Shown: positions 7,505-14,227 of the stretch, one piece after another
How the letters are laid out: the number at the start of each line of letters is the position of its first letter
Position numbering within the stretch: the first letter of the stretch is position 1
IMG/VR virus record: IMGVR_UViG_3300038311_000052
Location: 1 to 39,690 of that record
Strand: one strand, 5' to 3'
Source of the DNA: a virus
Length of the DNA: 39,690 nt
The notes under the pieces: generated by a model
Told to the model about the DNA's origin: nothing
The model's database searches: none
The model's input: the letters and a program-made list of their open reading frames with translations, nothing else
Program-made: the position numbers and the translations under genes

Positions 7505-8934
7505 AGTTCTCTATCTTGATCCCAGTGGTGCGGCCGCAAAACATCAGCAGTATTAAAGAGGCCATCTATCAGAATGCAGGCATCCCTGCCGACAACATCG
7601 AAGTGCTGACGCTGTATGATGTGGAGCGGGAGGGTTGCCCGAAGACTTTGAAGAAGCTGGTGGAGCATGCAACCCATCGCTTTCTGGTGTTCATCGGGGA
7701 TGATTGCATTCCTGAGGATAACTTCCTGTTGAACACACTGAAGTACCTGGAGGAAGGTGCACAGCTTGTGGGTTTTAATGACGGCTATATCTCCGGCCCC
7801 AAGCACTGCACCCACTTTGCAGCTGATCGGAATATCCTACGCGAACTGGAAGGCGGAGAGTTCTTTTCCACTGCCTATGCCCACTGCTTTGCAGATAATG
7901 AGCTTACGGAAGTGGCGCTGGAAAAGGGGTGGTATGTGTATGCAGAGGATGTGAAGATCTTGCACAACAACCCCATCGTCAAGTCCAAAGGCTTCTCCAG
8001 TGCAGAGGAACTGCCGGACCCAGACTTGCGAAGAGTCTATGCGGCGGATGTTTATGAGAAGGACAGGCTGACCTTTCTCCACCGCCGCATCCTCCGCCGC
8101 AAGCGCCAGGGCATAGAGAAGATTGCTATTGCCTTCCCGATTATTGATGACCGTGTCTATAGCAAGTTCTTTGTGTCATTTGCTGTCGCAGAGAAGCCGG
8201 AGAGATACACCCTTCTTCTGCCTACCTTCCCTTCTGGAGACTTTCCGAACAGCATCGCAGCAGTGCGGAATAACCTTGCGTGGCAAGCCTTGGTGCTCGG
8301 CTGTACAAAGGTCTTCATGGTGGACACCGATCAAGTTTATCCTCCCAACGCATTCGTGCGTTTGCTGGAGCTTTCGAAGAGCGCCCCGGTGGTAGGTGCC
8401 AGAGTGCACCGAAGATATGTGCCATTTGACCCGATTCTGATGAGAGGTGATAACTACATCTTGTCGCATGTGCCCGATGAAGAGAGTTTGTCTGGTGGAG
8501 TAATTGAGGTGGATGCGACGGGGGCAGGATGTCTTCTCATTGACACAGAAGTCTTCTTTCATGTGAAGCGGCCATGGTATCGTGAGATCATCAATCCGCG
8601 CAACAGGAGACCTGTGGGGGAGGACATCTACTTCACTCAAAATGTCCACATGGCTGGCTTTAAGATCCTTGTGGACACCTCATTGGAAGTGATTCATTTG
8701 GCAATGATAGAAGTGAATGATCAGCTTTACAAACTCTACAAGAAGTCATCTGGCTTCTCCTGGGACAATCCACCATCACCGATGGAGCAGCCCAGGAGCC
8801 TCAACAACAGGCTCCTATCAGAAGTACAGCACGACGGGATGGATGAGCCTGTTGATGAGGATTTTGCAGCACTGAAGATGCCTTCATTTGTAGTGGATGG
8901 AGCGGGTCAGGACAGTCTGTTGGCGCCGGAGTGA
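7501..8934 (+). CDS. Two-domain glycosyltransferase (GT-A fold) in the tail operon
   Basis: The start at 7501 is set by the ATGA overlap with the methyltransferase gene. The 477-residue product carries two GT-A-like halves. The first begins MKFSILIPVVRP and has the metal-binding FIGDDCIPED near residue 70. The second begins KIAIAFPIIDDRVY near 205 and has FMVDTDQVYPPNAF near 278, GEDIYFTQN near 377 and VIHLAMIE near 400. The DTD, GED and late HL motifs match metal-dependent family-2-like transferases. It probably glycosylates a tail protein or modifies host surface sugar, alone or with the methyltransferase. The C-terminal 40 residues are acidic and probably disordered. A fusion of two transferases in a tail cluster is unusual. 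Confidence 0.8.
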   Translation: MKFSILIPVVRPQNISSIKEAIYQNAGIPADNIEVLTLYDVEREGCPKTLKKLVEHATHRFLVFIGDDCIPEDNFLLNTLKYLEEGAQLVGFNDGYISGPKHCTHFAADRNILRELEGGEFFSTAYAHCFADNELTEVALEKGWYVYAEDVKILHNNPIVKSKGFSSAEELPDPDLRRVYAADVYEKDRLTFLHRRILRRKRQGIEKIAIAFPIIDDRVYSKFFVSFAVAEKPERYTLLLPTFPSGDFPNSIAAVRNNLAWQALVLGCTKVFMVDTDQVYPPNAFVRLLELSKSAPVVGARVHRRYVPFDPILMRGDNYILSHVPDEESLSGGVIEVDATGAGCLLIDTEVFFHVKRPWYREIINPRNRRPVGEDIYFTQNVHMAGFKILVDTSLEVIHLAMIEVNDQLYKLYKKSSGFSWDNPPSPMEQPRSLNNRLLSEVQHDGMDEPVDEDFAALKMPSFVVDGAGQDSLLAPE

Positions 8935-9065
8935 GGGAAGCACCAGTCTTTTTGCTGAAGACAAGAGCGATTGCTTTATAGAATTGCTTCAAAATCTTTA
9001 CGAATACTCCCCTGCTGGCCCAACAGCTTGCGACGAAATTAGACTGATAACAAGGAGAAGAAAAG
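8935..9065 (+). other. Short intergenic region before the tail tube gene
   Basis: This stretch of 131 bases has no open frame of note. It contains an AT-rich segment with TATAGAAT (about 8979-8986) that could be a -10 element, but no matching -35 box at proper spacing. An AAGGAGAAG ribosome site ends it. A separate start for the abundant tail tube protein would be expected here, but the sequence does not prove it. Confidence 0.25.
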
Positions 9066-9518
9066 ATGTCTGGAATCGCAGCATACAAGGCCAAGGTCAC
9101 CATTGGCGCGAACAAGATTGCCGGTATGGGGAGCTGGAAGCTCAGCGGCATTGAAGCTGACCAGCTGGAAGACTCAGAATTTGATGACACATGGAAGACC
9201 TATAAGTTTGGCCAGAAGGATGGCGGCACCATCTCGGTCAATGGTTTCTACAAGAAAGATGACACCACTGGCCAGGATATCATCCGTCAGGCCAATCTCG
9301 AAAACTCTTCGATTGCTACAATTCGGTTCTACATCGACGGCACAAGCTATTATACACCGTGTCAGACCACTGGTTACTTCTCTCCCAGCGTAACCAGCGG
9401 TGCGGCCACAGTTCTCTCCAATGTCGATATCACAGCCTATGAAGTCGGCGCGGAGAAGGCAGGGATGGTGGAGTTCAGCTTCACTGCCAAAGTCAGCGGG
9501 TGCCTGGTGTTGGTGTAG
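9066..9518 (+). CDS. Major tail tube protein
   Basis: A 150-residue protein with a strong ribosome site (AAGGAG, 9052-9057). The sequence has the alternating pattern of a tail-tube beta barrel: KAKVTIGANKIAGMGSWKLS, then ADQLEDSEFDDTWKTYKFGQKDGGTISVNGFY, then QDIIRQANLENSSIATIRFY as the typical helix, and a final strand MVEFSFTAKVSG. The DTWK..FGQKDGG stretch with a following NGFYKK strand is characteristic of small siphovirus tube proteins. It is placed exactly before the frameshifting chaperone pair and the tape measure, as in lambda-type tails. Confidence 0.88.
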   Translation: MSGIAAYKAKVTIGANKIAGMGSWKLSGIEADQLEDSEFDDTWKTYKFGQKDGGTISVNGFYKKDDTTGQDIIRQANLENSSIATIRFYIDGTSYYTPCQTTGYFSPSVTSGAATVLSNVDITAYEVGAEKAGMVEFSFTAKVSGCLVLV

Positions 9519-9527
9519 CAAACGGCT

Positions 9528-9595
9528 ATGGGGGATAGGCGGATGCCGCCGCTGATAAAAGCCAGCTCAAACTGCCCCGGCTGGCTTTCCCCCAT
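9528..9595 (+). ncRNA. Three-way-junction RNA structure between tail tube and chaperone genes
   Basis: ATGGGGGA (9528-9535) pairs with TCCCCCAT (9588-9595) as a closing stem. Inside lie a small hairpin GGCGG-ATG-CCGCC (9538-9550) and a larger one, AAGCCAGC (9559-9566) with GCTGGCTT (9580-9587). All three stems are perfect. There is no T-run behind it, so it is not a standard terminator. It lies in the mRNA leader of the tail chaperone gene, about 40 bases before its start, and could act as an attenuator, an RNA processing barrier or a stabiliser that keeps tube protein in excess. Confidence 0.5.
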
Positions 9596-9635
9596 TACTT
9601 CTTACAGGGGCAGCAGAAAAGGGGTAGGAGATAAG

Positions 9636-10025
9636 ATGGAACTCTCGACAAAAAACGAAGCCACTGTGTACTACCTGGAGAAGAATAGTGACGGCACCGA
9701 CAACCTCACCGGTGCATTCATTGCCGTAAGGCTGGGCACTGCCAAAGCTCTTCGGGAGATTGAAAAGCGATGCACCGTGACCAAAAAGATCAAGGGTGTA
9801 GAGGTCAAGGACATCGACAGCGAAAAGTACCAGGAAGAGCTTTGGAAGTATGCAATTAAGAACTGGGGTGGAATCACTATTGAGGGCAAAGAATACCCCT
9901 GCACAGATGAGAACAAAGTCTTCCTCATGCTCAATTCAGTGGACTTCTGCGCAATTGTGAATTCGTGTCTCGAATCGGAGAAGCTGAACAAAGTTGACTC
10001 CTGGGATGTGTTAAAAAACTCGTAA
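9636..10025 (+). CDS. Tail assembly chaperone, short form (gpG-like)
   Basis: The start at 9636 is chosen because the GGGGTAGGAG site lies just before it; an ATG further upstream at 9528 lies in the structured RNA and has no ribosome site. The 129-residue product begins MELSTKNEATVYYLEKN. It has the mixed small domain and helical C-terminus typical of lambda gpG-type chaperones, including AIVNSCLESEKLNKVDSWDV. It would coat the tape measure protein during tail assembly. Its last codons hold the slippery sequence that makes the longer gpGT form. The role is assigned from position between tube and tape measure plus the frameshift signal. Confidence 0.85.
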   Translation: MELSTKNEATVYYLEKNSDGTDNLTGAFIAVRLGTAKALREIEKRCTVTKKIKGVEVKDIDSEKYQEELWKYAIKNWGGITIEGKEYPCTDENKVFLMLNSVDFCAIVNSCLESEKLNKVDSWDVLKNS

Positions 10026-10384
10026 AGCACATAATCTGGATCGGGGAGAAGCCAGACTGCGACATATGTGCTGAGCTGAATGATTCTCCTCCTTGTGAAG
10101 AGTGCATTGAGCCTTTACCGGCAGGCGGCGAAGATATTTTGGAGATTTACCTGACGGTGATGAACCAGATCTACAGTTACCGCGATGAACAAAAAAACTT
10201 AAAGTTAATCGATGTAGATGTGAAGGCTCTGGTGGAAGTGGTGAAGATATACGGTGAAGGGCTGGGGCTTGATGGGGCAGGCACTCTCCAACTTCTTCAA
10301 CACTCTCTTTGGGTGATACGAAGAGTGATCAAGAAGAAGAATGATGCCGTGGATGGTGTCATAGGAGCAGATGAAGATGATTAA
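9636..10384 (+). CDS. Tail assembly chaperone, -1 frameshift fusion (gpGT-like)
   Basis: A -1 slip on A AAA AAC at 10013-10019 joins the 128 zero-frame codons to an uninterrupted frame from 10019 to the stop at 10382-10384, giving about 249 residues. The extension begins LVKHIIWIGEKPDCDIC and includes CDICAE followed by CEEC, a possible zinc knuckle. It continues as an acidic-helical domain (DVKALVEVVKIYGEGLGLDG, then HSLWVIRRVIKK). No start codon with a ribosome site precedes this frame, so frameshifting is the natural way to express it. Its end overlaps the tape measure start, as in lambda G-T-H. The two forms together recruit the tape measure protein to the tube subunit. Confidence 0.85.
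10013..10072 (+). promoter_or_regulatory. Programmed -1 ribosomal frameshift signal
   Basis: The heptamer A AAA AAC (10013-10019) is in the correct zero-frame phase (TTA AAA AAC). Six bases later, AGCACATA (10026-10033) pairs with TATGTGCT (10065-10072), and inside it TCTGG (10035-10039) pairs with CCAGA (10052-10056). The zero-frame stop TAA (10023-10025) lies in the spacer. This is the standard layout of slippery site, short spacer and stimulatory stem. Confidence 0.88.
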
Positions 10385-12743
10385 TCTTGGCGGTGCATTC
10401 CTCCAGATCACTGGGAACATAAACCCGCTCCAGCGTGCTCTTGCACAGGCAAAGGGCCACGTCAATGGCTTCGCCAAAGATACCACTGGGAAATTCAACG
10501 TCATCAAAGGAGCCATCACAGCAGTCTCCAGCACTCTGGCTGCGATGGCTGTAGGGGCTGCGATTCGCAAGAGTGTAAGTGAATTCACTGCTTTTGAGAA
10601 AGCCTCTTCCCGCATCGGCAACGTCACCAAGGAGAACATCGGCGCCATCAAGGACCGCATCAAAGCTCTGCCTTCGGAGCTGGGCGACTTTACTTCATTG
10701 ATGGAAGGGTATTATCAGGTTGTTAGTGCAGGTGTCCAGGGCACTTCCAAGCAGATGGAGACTTTGGCTACATCTTCAAAGGTGGCCAAAGAAGCCGGTC
10801 TCCAGCAGGGTGAAGTGGTGAGGGGCTTGGCATCCTTGATGGGTGCTTATGGTAAGGAGCTTGGCAGTGCATCCAAAGCCGCCGACCTCCTCTACACTAT
10901 AGAGAAGAATGGCATCACTACAGTCGGCGAACTCATCCCTTACATCGGATCACTCGGCAACCAGGCCGCCTCACTCGGCTTGTCTGCTACAGAGATGGCG
11001 GCATCTCTCTCCCAAGTGAGCACTGCTGGTGCCGGCACAGCAGAATCCGCCACACAGCTCTCTGCTGTGATGACAGCGCTGATGAAGCCGACAAAGGAAA
11101 TGGAGGCTGCGCTGAATAAGTATGGTGGTGCACAAAAGGCCATCAAAGACCTCGGCTTCGCAGGAGTGCTGCGGGAGCTGGTGGGGAGCACAAAAGGCAA
11201 CACCTCCGCTCTCACAGACCTCTTTGGCAGAGTGGAGGCAGTGAGAGGAGTTCTACAGCTCTCCCGCAACAGCTTTGCAGAACTGGACCAGAAGTTAAAG
11301 GATACGAAAGAGTCTGCCGGAGCATCAGCGGACGCATGGAATCGTTATAAGGAGACTCTTTCTGCTTCTTTCGAGACCCTCACTGCCAGCACCAAAAATC
11401 TCTTCATTGCAATCGGAGAGAAGCTGGCACCGACAGTGAATGTGCTGGTGACATCATTGACTTCTTGGATAGACAAGAACAGAGACCTCATTGCTTCTGG
11501 AATGGAGAAGTTCCTTGTTGTCATCGGGCAGGGCCTCCTCACAGTCATCGGCAACATCGGCTCAGCAGTGAGGGCAATCGGGCTGTTCCATAATGCTTGG
11601 CTGCAGGTGAAGTATGGCATCCAAGCAGTCATCGCCAAGGTTGCTGAAATCACCAATTGGCTCTACAAGCATTTGGTCAGAACACTTCTCTCCCCGTTTG
11701 ACGATATGTTTAAGGCTTTGGTGAAGCTGGGAGCTGTGGAGAGCAATCCGTTTGATAGTTTGGGAAGGGCATTGGATGACTTCGCCTTCTCTTCCAAGCA
11801 AGTCAAGGAAGAGATGGCAAAGGATGTTGACACCGCCAAGGCCAAATATGACGAGCTGGCTGCGAAGATAGACCAAGTCACCGCTGGCACAAAAGATGCT
11901 GGAGCGGTGCTGGCAGGGATGGCCTCTGGCAATGCCTGGGAGCAAGCCTTCACCGGAGCAAAGACTGCTTCAAAGAATGTAGAGGAGCTGAAGACAAAAA
12001 CCAAAGAACTCACTACTTCCAATGGTGTGCTGATTGAGGGGCTGTATGGCCTGTCGGAAGGTGCTGGACAAGCTGCTGATGCAGTAGATGGCGCTGGAGA
12101 TGCAGCCGATAAAGCCAAGAACAAGATTGTTCAGATGGGGAATGCCGCCGGACCAGTTGGGCAGCAGATCACAGAAATGGCAGCATCTGCTCAGGTCACT
12201 CTTCAGAACTTCGCCAATTCCATTCGCAACCTCACCGGGAGTACTCTGGTAGGGGCAACCGGCTCCTACACCTATAACCCGCTGAAAGCGGCAGGATATA
12301 CTGACGCGCAGATTTCGGCGATGACTGAATCAGAGAGAAGCAGACTGGCCAAGCAGCTCGACAACAAGCTTTATGCTGCCCAACTTCAGGCAGCAATTGG
12401 CACGCCGGACCAATATCGGCAGATTAGCACGATGTTTGCTTCTCAGTCTTCAAGGATGGCTGGAGAAGAGATTTGGAAAAAGGCTGGGCTTGACTACAAT
12501 TACACCGGTTCGTATGCATCTGGCACAGGCCCACAAGGTCTCCCCGAAACCGGGTTCTTCCTTGGGCATAAAGGAGAAATTGTCAAAAGTAAAAAAGAAA
12601 GCGATGCCGAAAGAGGGTCTTTTGCAAAAACAGAAATCCATATTCACGCTGGTGCCTTTGTAGGAAATCAATCTGATGCACGAACCTTCGCTGATTTGCT
12701 TCTTAAAGAGATAAACTTCAAAACCAAAAGATTAGGGATGTAA
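10377..12743 (+). CDS. Tail tape measure protein (TP901-type)
   Basis: A 788-residue protein. ATG 10377 is preferred over 10371 because AGGAG at 10363-10367 is then 9 bases away. Residues about 20-330 carry the TP901 tape-measure core: AITAVSSTLAAMAVGAAIRK, FEKASSRIGNVTKENIGAI, a VVRGLASLMGAYGKEL segment, AASLSQVSTAGAGTAES and LMKPTKEMEAALNKYGGAQKA. A hydrophobic segment at about 385-430 and long helical stretches (TAKAKYDELAAKIDQV) follow. The length would correspond to a tail of very roughly 120 nm using about 0.15 nm per residue. The last 50 or so codons become AT-rich, like the genes behind, pointing to a module junction here. It sets tail length and takes part in DNA ejection. Confidence 0.93.
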   Translation: MINLGGAFLQITGNINPLQRALAQAKGHVNGFAKDTTGKFNVIKGAITAVSSTLAAMAVGAAIRKSVSEFTAFEKASSRIGNVTKENIGAIKDRIKALPSELGDFTSLMEGYYQVVSAGVQGTSKQMETLATSSKVAKEAGLQQGEVVRGLASLMGAYGKELGSASKAADLLYTIEKNGITTVGELIPYIGSLGNQAASLGLSATEMAASLSQVSTAGAGTAESATQLSAVMTALMKPTKEMEAALNKYGGAQKAIKDLGFAGVLRELVGSTKGNTSALTDLFGRVEAVRGVLQLSRNSFAELDQKLKDTKESAGASADAWNRYKETLSASFETLTASTKNLFIAIGEKLAPTVNVLVTSLTSWIDKNRDLIASGMEKFLVVIGQGLLTVIGNIGSAVRAIGLFHNAWLQVKYGIQAVIAKVAEITNWLYKHLVRTLLSPFDDMFKALVKLGAVESNPFDSLGRALDDFAFSSKQVKEEMAKDVDTAKAKYDELAAKIDQVTAGTKDAGAVLAGMASGNAWEQAFTGAKTASKNVEELKTKTKELTTSNGVLIEGLYGLSEGAGQAADAVDGAGDAADKAKNKIVQMGNAAGPVGQQITEMAASAQVTLQNFANSIRNLTGSTLVGATGSYTYNPLKAAGYTDAQISAMTESERSRLAKQLDNKLYAAQLQAAIGTPDQYRQISTMFASQSSRMAGEEIWKKAGLDYNYTGSYASGTGPQGLPETGFFLGHKGEIVKSKKESDAERGSFAKTEIHIHAGAFVGNQSDARTFADLLLKEINFKTKRLGM

Positions 12744-12744
12744 A

Positions 12745-13479
12745 ATGCCTATTTACCTTTACACTTTTAATCTTGCACAAGATTTTAATCTTGGCACTGG
12801 TGGCGGGTTTGATGATGCTGGTTTTAGCTATCGCCGTTTGTTTGATAGATCAGTTGATTTATATTGGAAACAGTCTTCTACTGCTCAGAAGAACTTTAAT
12901 TTTGAACAAAATGTTGCTGAAGCTTATAGGAAGGGAATAAACGCTTTAATTGTCGAAAAGCATAATTTTGATGGAGTAGAATTAAACCTTGAACATTCAG
13001 ATGATAATATAACCTACACCGCTGCTGTTGCTCCATGGACACAAGACGGGAATGGCCAGATTGTAAAAGAGTTTACTACAGTTACAAGAAGATACTGGAA
13101 ATTTTATTCAACAGGAACGATTGTTAATCCCCGTTGTTCAGAAATATTTTTTAGTTTTGGGTTTGAAATACCTGTTGCATCAGTAGTAAGCCCATCAACA
13201 GGAGAACAGATTAGCGCCGATTGGATTTCTTCAGTTGGTGGAGTAGAAAGGGGAATTGATTTAGGGAAACCAAAAAAAGTATTTTCATACGTCGTCAATT
13301 TGACTACTTTGTTTGATTTAAGAGCATGTTTTGATTATCTATCAAACTTTTCTTATCCGTTTTATTTAAAAGATCATGAGGGCAATTTTCACTTTGTAAA
13401 GATAGACAACATAGAATACAATTGGCAAACCGGCGATTATATAAGAGCAAGACTTGATTTTTCAGAAGTAAGAGGTTAA
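12745..13479 (+). CDS. Distal tail (Dit)-like protein, copy 1
   Basis: A 244-residue protein starting one base after the tape measure stop. It shares a fold pattern and several motifs with the next gene: LFDRSVDLYW near residue 31, RCSEIFFSFGF near 131, and PFYLKDHEGNFHFVKI near 210 before a strand-rich C-terminus. Position right behind the tape measure and a beta-sandwich-like, aromatic-rich composition suggest a distal tail protein forming the ring at the tube tip. Codon use is strongly AT-rich compared with the upstream tail genes. The Dit assignment is by position and overall pattern, without a diagnostic residue. Confidence 0.6.
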   Translation: MPIYLYTFNLAQDFNLGTGGGFDDAGFSYRRLFDRSVDLYWKQSSTAQKNFNFEQNVAEAYRKGINALIVEKHNFDGVELNLEHSDDNITYTAAVAPWTQDGNGQIVKEFTTVTRRYWKFYSTGTIVNPRCSEIFFSFGFEIPVASVVSPSTGEQISADWISSVGGVERGIDLGKPKKVFSYVVNLTTLFDLRACFDYLSNFSYPFYLKDHEGNFHFVKIDNIEYNWQTGDYIRARLDFSEVRG

Positions 13480-13480
13480 A

Positions 13481-14227
13481 ATGTCTTCAATAAAGCTTTT
13501 TACGAGAAATGCACTCGAACATAGCTTCGTTGAATGCTCCCAAGAAGCTGATGAAGGCTTTTTAATTGATAGACTTTATGACAGATCAATTGACTTTGGA
13601 TGGAGAATTTCAGACGTTGATTATGCTGAGTATTTGACCATCATTCAGCCTTTGTCGAATATAGTTGAATTAGATCATCTTATTCTTGGAAGGAATAATT
13701 CAGATAGCAAAATTTGGTGGATTCTTTATTATTATGATGACGTGTTGGCTGATTACGTTCCTATTGTAGACCCTTTTATGCCACCTTCCGGCGAATATAC
13801 CACCGGGAAATCATTTACCGCATTGACAGAAAGAACATTCAAACTTTTGTATAATCCTGATTCTGTTTTTGATTTGTTCTGTTCGGAAATTTTTTTATCA
13901 AAAGCAAATGAACTTAGAATCTCTGATATGAAAAAGCCGACAACGGGAATAGCCAAAAATGTTGATAGTGTCCTGACTGTTGGCGGTAGCATAAGGCAGA
14001 TAAAAAACGGTTATGAAAAGAGAAATTACTCCTATTTTGTGACTCTTGATGAAATAGAATATGCGTCACTTTCAGAAGATCTTTCTTTTCTTGCTGGATA
14101 TTCAAAGCCGTTTTTTATTCAAGACCATGAAGATGAATATGTTTTTGTGAGATTCAGAAATAACATTGCTTACGAATGGGTTAGACCTGATGTTATTAGA
14201 ATCCAATTAGACTTGGTGGAAATATGA
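13481..14227 (+). CDS. Distal tail (Dit)-like protein, copy 2 (paralogue)
   Basis: A 248-residue paralogue of the preceding protein. Shared landmarks in the same order are RLYDRSIDFGW, CSEIFLSKANE and PFFIQDHEDEYVFVRF, and the C-terminal strand IRIQLDLVEI corresponds to IRARLDFSEV. The middle parts have diverged widely, so this is an old tandem duplication. It starts two bases after copy 1 and overlaps the hub gene by four bases (ATGA), so the three are probably co-translated. Together the two copies could form two stacked rings or a mixed ring at the tail tip. Which one contacts the tube cannot be told from sequence alone. Confidence 0.6.
   Translation: MSSIKLFTRNALEHSFVECSQEADEGFLIDRLYDRSIDFGWRISDVDYAEYLTIIQPLSNIVELDHLILGRNNSDSKIWWILYYYDDVLADYVPIVDPFMPPSGEYTTGKSFTALTERTFKLLYNPDSVFDLFCSEIFLSKANELRISDMKKPTTGIAKNVDSVLTVGGSIRQIKNGYEKRNYSYFVTLDEIEYASLSEDLSFLAGYSKPFFIQDHEDEYVFVRFRNNIAYEWVRPDVIRIQLDLVEI

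Noticed and set aside
7375-8649. Several minus-strand frames antisense to the glycosyltransferase
   Set aside because: They have no ribosome sites or protein-like patterns and are shadows of the plus-strand gene.
9528-9635. Upstream ATG extending the tail chaperone by 36 residues
   Set aside because: It has no ribosome site, the codons are those of a structured RNA, and ATG 9636 has a proper site.
10192-10198. Second A AAA AAC heptamer, in phase with the gpGT frame
   Set aside because: A slip here meets a stop within about 20 codons, no stem follows, and the normal -1 frame already continues to the tape measure overlap.
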